From Apilactobacillus zhangqiuensis (GTDB lineage: Bacteria; Bacillota; Bacilli; Lactobacillales; Lactobacillaceae), in NCBI RefSeq assembly GCF_019656215.1, contig NZ_BPLK01000002.1:206738-270737 (forward strand): 64,000 nt of DNA, given 5' to 3'. Below the pieces are notes generated by a model. The model did not search any database. It saw only the letters and a program-made list of their open reading frames with translations, and was not told where the DNA came from. Numbering within the stretch: position 1 is the first letter of the stretch; each line of letters begins with the position of its first letter. Positions 49,874 through 58,264 of this stretch are shown here, in pieces. Position numbers and translations under genes: made by a program.

Positions 49874-50677
49874 ATGGCATCTAAAATCACCATGATTGAG
49901 GCCCAAAAGAGAAAAGGGCGTTTTAATGTATATGTAGACGGGGCATACGCGTTCCCAATTAGTGAAAATGTCATGATTAAATACCGTATTTTTAAGGGAA
50001 TGGAAATTGATGATGAGTTAAAGGAAGAACTTGTTAATGCCGATGATATTTCAAAACTTTATAGTAAGGCAATTAATTTTTTATCCCATCAATTAAGAAC
50101 GGAAAATGAAGTCGTTAAGAAACTTCAATCGTACAGTGAAAACGAACAACACATTGCGGCAGTGATGCAAAAGCTAGTGGAACTAAAATTAGTTAACGAT
50201 CAAAGCTATGCTGACAGTTATGTTCGAACAGAAGTTAAGAAGCAGGATAAGGGACCATCGAATGTCTTTTATAAGTTAAAAGAAAAACAAATCAACGAAA
50301 ACTTGATTGAAAATGCCTTAAATAACTTCTATTCACACGATGAAATGATTGAAAACTGCCAAATTCAAGCAGATAAGATTTTTAAAAAGCATAAGCGCGA
50401 TGCATTCAAGAATCGTTTAGATAAGACTAAGCTTGCATTGATGAAGAAGGGTTATCCAACTGACGTTGTCCTAAGCGTCATGGAAGACATGGATTTTTAC
50501 GTCGATGAAGAACAACAAATGGATTTATTGAAACAACAGGGTGAAAAAATTTGGCATCGTAACCGTAAGTACGACGGGATGCAACGAATCATGAAGACTA
50601 AACAAGCGCTTTATCGTAAGGGGTTTGATATGGATGATATCAATTCATTCATAGATGATAAAAATATAGATGAATAA
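49874..50677 (+). CDS. recX: Regulatory protein RecX
   Basis: Modulates RecA filament growth. ATG 49874 (MASKITMIEAQKRKGRFNVYVDGAYAF) behind AAGGAGTGAG; the frame extends upstream to 49850 without a site. 267 residues with three tandem three-helix RecX repeats (LSHQLRTENEVVKKL, then VELKLVNDQSYADSYVR, then further C-terminal repeats ending RKGFDMDDINSFI). recA is not in the window. Confidence 0.93.
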   Translation: MASKITMIEAQKRKGRFNVYVDGAYAFPISENVMIKYRIFKGMEIDDELKEELVNADDISKLYSKAINFLSHQLRTENEVVKKLQSYSENEQHIAAVMQKLVELKLVNDQSYADSYVRTEVKKQDKGPSNVFYKLKEKQINENLIENALNNFYSHDEMIENCQIQADKIFKKHKRDAFKNRLDKTKLALMKKGYPTDVVLSVMEDMDFYVDEEQQMDLLKQQGEKIWHRNRKYDGMQRIMKTKQALYRKGFDMDDINSFIDDKNIDE

Positions 50678-50708
50678 AATGGTATAATGATTACTGGAGG
50701 TTTCGGAT

Positions 50709-51818
50709 ATGTTTAATAAAATAAAAAATTCCTCGATGATCTTATGGACAGTCGAATTGCTACTGGTGGTAAGTATTATCTGGATATGTACAAAACTTGA
50801 GTTCCTTTTCAGCCCAATTGGGATGTTTATCTCAGCAGTATTCATGCCAATCCTAATCGCTGGGGTATTGTTCTACATGTTAAACCCAGTGGTTAACCTA
50901 TTAATGAAAATTAAAATTAGTAAAACCAAAAAGATTTCCCGTAACTGGGCAATCGCCATCGTATACATATTTCTAATTGGAATAATCGTATATCTATTCT
51001 CATCATTTCTACCAAGATTGATAACACAAGTTACTAACTTAGTTACCAACTTACCAAAGATTGCAGACGACATTAACCATTATGTTGAAGTACATAGTCA
51101 AAAGGGGATTTTTAAGAAATTCTATTCATCTGAATACATTTCTTCATTACAATCCTATGTCTATAACTACTTCCAACACAGTCTAGGTGGAATTACTTCA
51201 AGCGTTGGAACAATCATCTCAACAGCGGCATCAGCCGTAATTGTGATGATTACCGTACCAGTTGTATTGTTCTACATGTTAAAAGACGGTCATAAAATGA
51301 TTCCAAACATCGCCAAGATGTTACCACCAAGAAGCCGTCGTAGAACCATTAAGTTATTGGGCAAGATGAGCGATACCATTTCTCATTACATTGGCGGTCA
51401 AATGATTGAATGTCTATTCGTTGGTGTATTTACATCCATCGGATATGTTTTAATCGGCCAAAAGTATGCACTACTATTGGGAGTGTTTGCCGGTATTTGC
51501 AATATCATTCCATACGTTGGTCCATATATTGGAATTATGCCATCTGTATTCGTTGCACTTTCAAACAGTGTTGGTGAATTAGTATGGGTTGTAATTGTGG
51601 TAATTATTGTTCAACAACTAGACGGTAACTTGGTTTATCCAAATGTAATCGGAAAGTCTTTGAATATTCATCCGTTAACCATTATAATTATTTTAATGGC
51701 TGCCGGAAATATCGCTGGATTAATGGGAATGATTCTAGCAATTCCACTATATGCCGTTGTTAAAGTGGTCGTTCAATATCTATACAGTATTTGGATGATT
51801 GAACAATCACACAAGTGA
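50709..51818 (+). CDS. AI-2E family transporter (PerM/YtvI-like)
   Basis: Membrane protein of 369 residues with about eight hydrophobic helices and the conserved block NIIPYVGPYIGIMPSVFVAL (about 270-290) plus QLDGNLVYPNVIGKSLNIHPL. Members have been linked to autoinducer export or ion transport, so the substrate is open. TGGAGGT precedes the ATG. Confidence 0.88.
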   Translation: MFNKIKNSSMILWTVELLLVVSIIWICTKLEFLFSPIGMFISAVFMPILIAGVLFYMLNPVVNLLMKIKISKTKKISRNWAIAIVYIFLIGIIVYLFSSFLPRLITQVTNLVTNLPKIADDINHYVEVHSQKGIFKKFYSSEYISSLQSYVYNYFQHSLGGITSSVGTIISTAASAVIVMITVPVVLFYMLKDGHKMIPNIAKMLPPRSRRRTIKLLGKMSDTISHYIGGQMIECLFVGVFTSIGYVLIGQKYALLLGVFAGICNIIPYVGPYIGIMPSVFVALSNSVGELVWVVIVVIIVQQLDGNLVYPNVIGKSLNIHPLTIIIILMAAGNIAGLMGMILAIPLYAVVKVVVQYLYSIWMIEQSHK

Positions 51819-51857
51819 GTTAGCAAAAAAACAAAGAGAGACAAAGCAGGAGATACT

Positions 51858-52268
51858 ATGACAAAAGTAATTACTTATGGAACATTTGACCTACTACACA
51901 AGGGTCATGTTCGTTTATTAAAACGTGCCAAGGAATTAGGCGACGACTTAACAGTTTGTGTTTCTACCGACGAATTTAACGCTGAAAAAGGTAAGAAGGC
52001 TTATACTTCATACGAAGATAGAAAGTATGTATTGGAAGCAATTCGTTACGTTGATCACGTTATTCCAGAAAATAATTGGGACCAAAAGATTAAAGACGTT
52101 GTTGATAACAACATCGACATCTTCGTTATGGGAGATGATTGGGAAGGTAAATTCGACTTCCTAAAGGATTACTGTAAGGTTGTTTACTTACCAAGAACAG
52201 AAGGTATTTCAACTTCTAAGATCAAGAAAGACTTAGGTCTAACTGACGAAGACGATTGGAAGAAATAA
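51858..52268 (+). CDS. tagD: Glycerol-3-phosphate cytidylyltransferase
   Basis: Makes CDP-glycerol, the donor for glycerol-phosphate wall teichoic acid. 136 residues with the nucleotidyltransferase motif TYGTFDLLHKGHVRLL (HxGH at about 15-18) and RTEGISTSKIKKDL. AGGAGATA precedes the ATG. The polymerases TagA/B/F are not in this window. Confidence 0.95.
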   Translation: MTKVITYGTFDLLHKGHVRLLKRAKELGDDLTVCVSTDEFNAEKGKKAYTSYEDRKYVLEAIRYVDHVIPENNWDQKIKDVVDNNIDIFVMGDDWEGKFDFLKDYCKVVYLPRTEGISTSKIKKDLGLTDEDDWKK

Positions 52269-52269
52269 A

Positions 52270-52303
52270 AAAGACATCCTCGATTTAATCGGGGATGTTT
52301 TTT
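52270..52303 (+). terminator. Terminator of tagD
   Basis: ACATCCTCGAT, TTA loop, ATCGGGGATGT with wobble pairs, then TTTTT. Confidence 0.85.
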
Positions 52304-52376
52304 AATTCACATATGGAAGATTGTTTTAATATGTTACAATTGTATTTATATATTATAAAACGGAAGGATTCGAATA

Positions 52377-53954
52377 ATGGGTAATAAAAAAATAGAGCAA
52401 AGCGTTGATAAACGTCGTACTTTTGCCATCATCTCTCACCCGGATGCTGGTAAGACAACAATTACTGAACAATTGCTATTGTTTGGTGGAATTGTTCGTG
52501 AAGCCGGAACTGTTAAGGCGAAGAAGTCTGGTAACTTTGCAAAATCTGACTGGATGGAAATTGAAAAGAAACGTGGAATTTCCGTTACTAGTTCTGTGAT
52601 GCAATTTGATTATGCCGGTAAGCGTATCAACATCTTGGATACCCCTGGTCACCAAGATTTCTCAGAAGATACTTATCGTACTTTGATGGCCGTTGACTCT
52701 GCAGTCATGGTTATTGATGCTGCCAAGGGGATTGAACCACAAACTAAGAAATTATTCCAAATTTGTAAGATGCGTGGAATTCCAATCTTTACTTTCATGA
52801 ACAAACTTGATCGTGATAGTCGAGACCCAATGGAATTAATCAGTCAACTAGAAGATGTCTTGGGAATCGAAGGATACCCAATGAACTGGCCAATCGGTTC
52901 AGGAAAAATTCTAAGAGGACTGTACGATCGATACAACAAACGTGTCGAACTATACCGTCCAGAAGACGAAAACAATCCATACTTACCATTGGATGATGAA
53001 GGTAACTTGTTAGAAGACAACAAGTTATCAGAAGACAGTGTTTATCAAGATGCTAAAGAAAGCATGGATTTAATCACCGAAGCTGGTAATCCATTCGACG
53101 AAGAAAAAATCAAGAATGGTGAACAAACTCCCGTCTTCTTCGGTTCAGCCTTGGTTAACTTCGGGGTAAAGACTTTCTTAGATGCATATCTAAATTTTGC
53201 ACCAAAACCAAGTGAACACGAAACCGAAAACGATGTTGATGTAAAACCTGAAGACGAACAATTTACTGGTTTTATCTTTAAGATTCAAGCTAACATGAAC
53301 CCTAAGCACAGAGACCGTATCGCGTTTGTACGTGTATGTTCAGGAATGTTTGAACGTGGAATGGACGTTACTTTGGAAAGAAACCAAAAGAAACTACGTC
53401 TATCCAACGTGACTGAGTTCATGGCTAACACTCGTGAAAATGTTGAAAATGCCGTAGCCGGTGACATCATTGGTTTATACGATACTGGTAACTTCCAAAT
53501 TGGTGACACTATTTATTCAGACAAACGTGATGTTAAGTTCACCAAGTTACCTCAATTTACACCTGAACTATTCATGAAGGTTTCTGCTAAGAATGTTATG
53601 AAACAAAAATCATTCCATAAGGGAATCCAACAACTAGTTCAAGAAGGAGCGGTTCAACTTTACACTTCTTACACTACCGGTGATTACATCCTAGGTGCCG
53701 TTGGTCAACTTCAATTTGAAGTTTTCCAATTCAGAATGAAAAATGAATACAACTCTGAAGTTGTAATGGAACCAATGGGTAGTAAGACTGCTCGTTGGAT
53801 TAACCCAGACCAATTAGACGAAAAGATGTCTTCTTCAAGAAACATCCTAGTAAAAGATGGTCATGGCGATCCATTGTTCTTATTCGAAAACTCATTTGCT
53901 GAACGCTGGTTCAAAGAAAAGTACCCTGATGTAGAACTTACTTCAAAACTATAA
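52377..53954 (+). CDS. prfC: Peptide chain release factor 3
   Basis: GTPase that recycles RF1/RF2 from the ribosome. 525 residues: G1 [17 protein letters not shown] (about 17-33), G3 DTPGHQDF, G4 MNKLDRD, G5 GSALVNFG, then domains II and III. The [10 protein letters not shown] start with [12 protein letters not shown] separates it from EF-G. GGAAGGA precedes the ATG. Confidence 0.96.
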   Translation: MGNKKIEQSVDKRRTFAIISHPDAGKTTITEQLLLFGGIVREAGTVKAKKSGNFAKSDWMEIEKKRGISVTSSVMQFDYAGKRINILDTPGHQDFSEDTYRTLMAVDSAVMVIDAAKGIEPQTKKLFQICKMRGIPIFTFMNKLDRDSRDPMELISQLEDVLGIEGYPMNWPIGSGKILRGLYDRYNKRVELYRPEDENNPYLPLDDEGNLLEDNKLSEDSVYQDAKESMDLITEAGNPFDEEKIKNGEQTPVFFGSALVNFGVKTFLDAYLNFAPKPSEHETENDVDVKPEDEQFTGFIFKIQANMNPKHRDRIAFVRVCSGMFERGMDVTLERNQKKLRLSNVTEFMANTRENVENAVAGDIIGLYDTGNFQIGDTIYSDKRDVKFTKLPQFTPELFMKVSAKNVMKQKSFHKGIQQLVQEGAVQLYTSYTTGDYILGAVGQLQFEVFQFRMKNEYNSEVVMEPMGSKTARWINPDQLDEKMSSSRNILVKDGHGDPLFLFENSFAERWFKEKYPDVELTSKL

Positions 53955-53957
53955 AAT

Positions 53958-53992
53958 AAAAAGAGCTTAGATATTATCTAAGCTCTTTTTTT
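53958..53992. terminator. Terminator overlapping the end of the convergent gene
   Basis: AAAAAGAGCTTAGAT, ATT loop, ATCTAAGCTCTTTTT. The hairpin covers the last codons and stop (53974-53976) of the minus-strand gene, so that gene encodes half of the prfC terminator. Confidence 0.88.
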
Positions 53993-55008
53993 ACGTCTTC
54001 ACTAACGATGTAGTGAAGGTTATTAATTTCCATCCAATGAACATCTTTTTGATCGATGATTTCTTGGGTAACGAAGAAGGAGTTACCGTTATGGAGGAAT
54101 CCAATACAGCTACCGTAAGGAAAGTTGTAAACGGTAACACTTTGATGATTATCATTTTGAATTGTGGCAGGGTAGTGAACTTTTTTAATTTTCCATGAAT
54201 CAGTATTGGTTAGCTCTTTTGCAAATGGATATTGCATTCTGTAGAAGTTTCTATCGACAATCCATTGGTTAGGACCAATGTTTAACCACAGTGCGTTGTC
54301 GGTGGTAACTTGATAAAAGACCTTCCAAATACTTTTCTTTGGTAATAAGACATGGAGAATTTCACCGTTAGTGTCATTATAGACTTTAGTGTATTCTCTT
54401 AAACGAATGTAGAACGTGTTCTTTTGCACGTTGTGCCAGTCATCTCGACGGTAGTATATGATTAAATGTTTCATGTAGTCATTAAAAATACCGTCTTCAT
54501 CACCAGAGTAGTTCATTAATTTAAAGCCAGCTAGCTCCGGAATATTAATTTCGAATTTATTATTATATTTTCCAATTGCCATTTGAGGAAGACGAATCAT
54601 TGAATATGTATCATAGTTAATGAAGAAAATATTAACTGGCTTTCCGTTCAATCGATTGTATTGAAGGGTAACTTGATTATCTTCTTTTCGCATGTAGGTT
54701 GAAACGCCCATTATTTTGAACAAAACATAGTGATCAAAATCGGGGATAATGAAACTTACTGGATCACCGACGAAACCGTGAATAACATTAAACTCGTGGA
54801 GATAATGTCCTTCTTCGTCCACATAGTAAATAGTCATTTTTGCCCTTGGTTTAGGAGAAGAAGGGGCTTCTTCAATATTTTCGGTGGTTGTTGCGACGTC
54901 CTTATCAACTGTTTTGTTGGTTGAGTCATCGAAATCATTTACTTGTGGCTCGTCTGAATCATGTTTGCGTTTAAATCGACGAATAATGTCATGGATAAAA
55001 TGAAACAT
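53974..55008 (-). CDS. MucBP-like/SH3-like repeat protein without a signal peptide
   Basis: A 344-residue protein I cannot name. After a short amphipathic basic N-terminus (MFHFIHDIIRRFKRKH) comes an acidic low-complexity linker (to about residue 55). Then two MucBP-like modules follow: AKMTIYYVDEEGHYLHEF...GDPVSFIIPDFDHYVLFKIMG (about 56-118) and KPVNIFFINYD...INIPELAGFKLMNYSG (about 123-190). The C-terminal half resembles two SLAP/SH3-type modules (VYNDTNGEILHVLLPKKSIWKVFYQ..LNIGPNQWIVDRN and VTVYNFPYGSCIGFL..HWMEINNLHYIV). These are cell-surface modules, yet no signal peptide, anchor or LPxTG is visible. Starts at ATG 55008 behind GGAGAAGG. Confidence 0.7.
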   Translation of the reverse strand: MFHFIHDIIRRFKRKHDSDEPQVNDFDDSTNKTVDKDVATTTENIEEAPSSPKPRAKMTIYYVDEEGHYLHEFNVIHGFVGDPVSFIIPDFDHYVLFKIMGVSTYMRKEDNQVTLQYNRLNGKPVNIFFINYDTYSMIRLPQMAIGKYNNKFEINIPELAGFKLMNYSGDEDGIFNDYMKHLIIYYRRDDWHNVQKNTFYIRLREYTKVYNDTNGEILHVLLPKKSIWKVFYQVTTDNALWLNIGPNQWIVDRNFYRMQYPFAKELTNTDSWKIKKVHYPATIQNDNHQSVTVYNFPYGSCIGFLHNGNSFFVTQEIIDQKDVHWMEINNLHYIVSEDVKKELR

Positions 55009-55065
55009 ACCTTCTCCTCCTCTCTAACAACCATATTAACATATGATAGTACAAAAAAAGTTAAA

Positions 55066-55096
55066 AAAACAGCTAAGAATAATCTTAGCTGTTTTT
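55066..55096 (-). terminator. Terminator of clpE
   Basis: On the minus strand AAAAACAGCTAAGA, 3-4 base loop, TCTTAGCTGTTTTT; it separates clpE from the downstream MucBP-like gene. Confidence 0.85.
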
Positions 55097-55108
55097 ATAT
55101 TTATTCAA

Positions 55109-57280
55109 TTATTTAGCATTAACGAATACTTTGTTTTCGTCGTCAACTTCAACGCTCAAATGCTTACTACTTGGATTGTTTAGATAGTAGTCTGCGACTT
55201 TATCTTCAACTTCCTCTTGGATTACTCGGCGAAGGGGACGAGCTCCCATTTCAGGATTGTATCCTTTTTCAACCAATTTATCCTTGGCAGCATCTGAAAC
55301 ATCGATGGTAATACCACGGTTTTCAAGCATCTTATTCACATTGTCTAGCATTAGGCTGACAATCTTCTTCAAGTCATCCTTGCTTAGTTGGTTAAATTCA
55401 ACGATGTCATCGAATCTGTTTAGGAATTCTGGTTTGAAATAATCTCCTAACTTATTCAATACAGAATGAGTCTTGTTGTTAGCTTCGGCACCAAAACCAA
55501 CACTAGCGGTTGAAGCACCAGTACCAGCGTTACTTGTCATGATGATGACGGTATCTTTGAATGATACTGTTCGACCTTTAGAATCGGTTAGACGACCATC
55601 ATCTAGAATTTGTAGGAATGCATGAAGAACGTCTGGGTGAGCCTTTTCAATTTCATCAAAAAGAATTAGGCTGTATGGATTTCTTCTAACTTTTTCGGTT
55701 AATTGTCCGGCTTCATCATAACCAACATAGCCAGGAGGTGAACCGATTAGTTTTGAAATTGAATGTGGTTCACGATATTCAGACATGTCAAATCTAATCA
55801 TGGCTTCCTTAGAACCGAATAGTTGCTTTGCCAATTGCTTAGCAAGTTCAGTCTTACCAATTCCAGTAGTTCCGACGAATAGGAATGACCCTATTGGACG
55901 ACCGGTTCCATTGAAGCCAATACGGTTACGTTTGATGGCACGAGCAACCTTTTCGATTGCTTGATTTTGACCAATAACGCTACCCGCAAGTTTCTTATCA
56001 AGATCCTTTAGATTGTCCTGTTCCTGTTCTTGTAATTGACCAACAGGAATCTTAGTGATGGATTCGATAATTCCTTCGATATCCTTCGTAGATACAGTAG
56101 GGTAGGTATTGTCTGATTCATCGAAGTCCTTTAACTTGTAGTTAAGTTCTTCAATCTTGTCACGATAAAAGGCGGCTTTTTCGTAATCTTCTTTCTTCAA
56201 AGCATCCTTCTTTTCGTTTTCACACTTGCTTAGTTCATCCTTTAAATCATCTGGGGACTTAACGTCTGATTTAATGTTAAGTTTTGAACCAGCTTCATCA
56301 ATTAAATCAATTGCCTTGTCCGGTAAGAAACGATCTTGGATATAACGATTTGATAGGTAAACGGCAGCCTTGATTGCATCATCACTGTATTTGACGTGGT
56401 GATACTTTTCATAACGTCCCTTGATACCATTTAAGATATGAAGAGCTTGTTTCAATGAAGGTTCATCGACTTGCACTGTTTGGAAACGACGAGCAAGTGC
56501 TGAATCCTTTTCGATACCACGGTATTCGTTAAGAGTAGTGGCACCAATTAATTGGAAACTACCACGAGCAAGGGCAGGTTTCAATACATTACCGGCATCC
56601 ATTGAACCATCGGCGTTACCTGCGCCCATAATTTCATGAATTTCATCAATAAATAAAATGATGTTCTTGTTGGATTGAACTTCCTTGATTAGTTCTTGCA
56701 TTCTTTGTTCGAATTGACCACGCATTGATGTTCCCTGAACAATGGAAACAACATCTAATCTAATAACACGTTTGTTCTTTAATTTATCTGGAACTTCGTG
56801 ATGGGCAATTTTAAGTGCTAGTCCTTCAACGACAGCAGTCTTACCAACACCAGCTTCACCAATCAAAACAGGATTGTTCTTGGTTCTACGGTTTAGGATC
56901 TCAATCACACGATTGATTTCCTTATCACGACCAATAACCGGATCAATCTTGTTCTTTCTTGCTAGGTCGGTTAAATCATATCCATACTTTGCTAACACAG
57001 AATTGGAATTGTTGTTATTGTTATTTTTTTGCTGATTGTTGTCAGGACGGCGGATAGAATTTTGATTATTTTGATTCATCGCATTAAATAAATCATCTAA
57101 GCTACTGAATCCAAATGGATCATTCATCATATCAACACCTCCGTTATTGCGATATTGTTCGGATTGCTGACTCAATTTCTGGTAACAGTCCTGACAAATA
57201 TCGATATGTCTTTTCTCGCCATTGAAATTGACGAGTAAATGAATGGTTGCCTCATTTATATGGCAGTTTTCACATTTCAT
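55109..57280 (-). CDS. clpE: ATP-dependent Clp protease ATP-binding subunit ClpE
   Basis: AAA+ unfoldase that feeds ClpP and helps to remove CtsR during stress. ATG 57280 ([15 protein letters not shown]) behind AAAGGAG gives 723 residues; extra upstream codons lack a site. Parts: N-terminal four-Cys zinc finger CENC..CQDC (about 3-33), an Asn/Gln-rich linker (about 75-100), AAA-1 with [13 protein letters not shown], a UVR-type coiled region ([21 protein letters not shown]), AAA-2 with [13 protein letters not shown] and [11 protein letters not shown]-terminus. A CtsR operator overlaps its start region. Confidence 0.96.
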   Translation of the reverse strand: MKCENCHINEATIHLLVNFNGEKRHIDICQDCYQKLSQQSEQYRNNGGVDMMNDPFGFSSLDDLFNAMNQNNQNSIRRPDNNQQKNNNNNNSNSVLAKYGYDLTDLARKNKIDPVIGRDKEINRVIEILNRRTKNNPVLIGEAGVGKTAVVEGLALKIAHHEVPDKLKNKRVIRLDVVSIVQGTSMRGQFEQRMQELIKEVQSNKNIILFIDEIHEIMGAGNADGSMDAGNVLKPALARGSFQLIGATTLNEYRGIEKDSALARRFQTVQVDEPSLKQALHILNGIKGRYEKYHHVKYSDDAIKAAVYLSNRYIQDRFLPDKAIDLIDEAGSKLNIKSDVKSPDDLKDELSKCENEKKDALKKEDYEKAAFYRDKIEELNYKLKDFDESDNTYPTVSTKDIEGIIESITKIPVGQLQEQEQDNLKDLDKKLAGSVIGQNQAIEKVARAIKRNRIGFNGTGRPIGSFLFVGTTGIGKTELAKQLAKQLFGSKEAMIRFDMSEYREPHSISKLIGSPPGYVGYDEAGQLTEKVRRNPYSLILFDEIEKAHPDVLHAFLQILDDGRLTDSKGRTVSFKDTVIIMTSNAGTGASTASVGFGAEANNKTHSVLNKLGDYFKPEFLNRFDDIVEFNQLSKDDLKKIVSLMLDNVNKMLENRGITIDVSDAAKDKLVEKGYNPEMGARPLRRVIQEEVEDKVADYYLNNPSSKHLSVEVDDENKVFVNAK

Positions 57281-57323
57281 ACGACTGCTCCTTTCTGAAA
57301 ACAACTAAATGGTTAAAGATTAT

Positions 57324-57340
57324 TTTGACCTTTACTGACC
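57324..57340 (-). promoter_or_regulatory. CtsR operator of clpE
   Basis: On the minus strand GGTCAGT-AAA-GGTCAAA, two heptads with 3-bp spacing, matching the CtsR consensus GGTCAAA-N3-GGTCAAA. It lies just after the expected transcription start. Confidence 0.82.
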
Positions 57341-57352
57341 ATTTGTAGAAAT

Positions 57353-57380
57353 ATTATAACTCATCGTAAATTTAGTGCAA
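57353..57380 (-). promoter_or_regulatory. clpE promoter
   Basis: On the minus strand TTGCAC (57375-57380), 16 bp, TATAAT (57353-57358). Confidence 0.7.
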
Positions 57381-57487
57381 GCAATTTGTTTAGATTAAAA
57401 TAATGATGATTTTTTTCATATTTTTTAATTATGATATGTTTTAATTAGTACCAATCGTATATAATATATATTGAAAGAGGGAATATA

Positions 57488-57691
57488 ATTATCGCAGATA
57501 AGAATTATACTGAATTATTAAATGACCTAAAAGACAACAAAATCAAAGAATTGGTAGTCAAACCCGACGAGTTCACTGAGTTTCAAGTTGCATACATGAA
57601 CTTTGATACTAGAAAGCGCGTGATAGGGAAGGCCGATCAGAACGGTATAATTACGTATACTTACCTATCTGATAGTGGTACCAATAGTTAA
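57488..57691 (+). CDS. Small hypothetical protein with apparent ATT start
   Basis: An open frame of 67 codons, IIADKNYTELLNDLKDNKIK...EFQVAYMNFDTRKRVIGKA...GIITYTY, with a good ribosome binding site (AAGAGGG, 57475-57481). No ATG, GTG or TTG lies near it in frame: TAA closes the frame after the last possible upstream codons and the first in-frame ATG is at the 37th codon. ATT 57488 (6 bases behind the site) or ATC 57491 would be the start. The amphipathic, evenly charged composition and its codon use look like a real protein. Function unknown. A TATAAT lies at 57460-57465. Confidence 0.6.
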   Translation: MIADKNYTELLNDLKDNKIKELVVKPDEFTEFQVAYMNFDTRKRVIGKADQNGIITYTYLSDSGTNS

Positions 57692-57696
57692 AAATG

Positions 57697-57725
57697 TTGA
57701 GTTTTATCACATTAATTGATATTCT
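57697..57725 (+). promoter_or_regulatory. Candidate ptsH promoter
   Basis: TTGAGT (57697-57702), 17 bp, TATTCT (57720-57725), starting right after the small gene's stop codon. Confidence 0.4.
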
Positions 57726-57759
57726 AAAATTAGTATAAGAATAAAAGGAGATTTTCAAA

Positions 57760-58026
57760 ATGGAAAAACGTCAATTTAAAGTTGTTTCTGAAACCGGAAT
57801 CCATGCTCGTCCTGCAACACTTTTAGTTCAAACTGCTACTAAATTCAAATCAGAATTAAAACTAGAATACCTTGGCAACACTGTTGACTTAAAGTCAATC
57901 ATGGGTGTTATGTCATTAGGTGTTGGTCAAAACGCCGAAGTAACTGTTATTGCTGATGGTCCTGACGAAAAAGACGCAATTGAAGCAATTGCAAAATCAT
58001 TCAAAGATGAAGGATTAACTGATTAA
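57760..58026 (+). CDS. ptsH: Phosphocarrier protein HPr
   Basis: PTS phosphocarrier and, when phosphorylated on serine, CcpA corepressor. 88 residues. His15 in GIHARPAT (PEP-dependent site) and Ser46 in KSIMGVMS (HPr kinase site) are both intact. AAAGGAG precedes the ATG. The usual partner ptsI does not follow: the next gene, 238 bp on, encodes a glycosyltransferase. Confidence 0.97.
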   Translation: MEKRQFKVVSETGIHARPATLLVQTATKFKSELKLEYLGNTVDLKSIMGVMSLGVGQNAEVTVIADGPDEKDAIEAIAKSFKDEGLTD

Positions 58027-58061
58027 TTACAAGTTATATATGGTAAGTTTATTAAAATAAT

Positions 58062-58163
58062 GAGTCAGAAATATTTTATGTTTGGTTGTCATAATAGTTC
58101 ATTGTCATTATTGAACAAATATGGAAACAACTACTTCGATAGAATTGTTCTGGCTCGTTTTTT
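58062..58163 (+). ncRNA. Structured RNA / complex terminator behind ptsH
   Basis: GAGTCAGAA (58062-58070) pairs with TTCTGGCTC (58148-58156, one G-U), followed by GTTTTTTTA. Inside, GTTGT pairs with ACAAC and GTTCA with TGAAC, giving a nested, nearly continuous fold of about 95 bases. That is far larger than the simple terminators elsewhere in the window. It ends the ptsH transcript, and could also yield a stable small RNA. Confidence 0.5.
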
Positions 58164-58195
58164 TATTAGAATAGACAATTATGGCATTCGTATGA

Positions 58196-58226
58196 GTTTG
58201 CAATGCAAACAGCAAAACAATATAAT
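58196..58226 (+). promoter_or_regulatory. lafA promoter with a palindrome over the -35
   Basis: TTGCAA (58198-58203), 17 bp, TATAAT (58221-58226). The -35 sits in the centre of the palindrome GTTTGCA-A-TGCAAAC (58196-58210), a possible operator for an unknown regulator. Confidence 0.65.
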
Positions 58227-58264
58227 TACAAATAATTAATATTAAAAGAAAGAGAGGTGCTACT

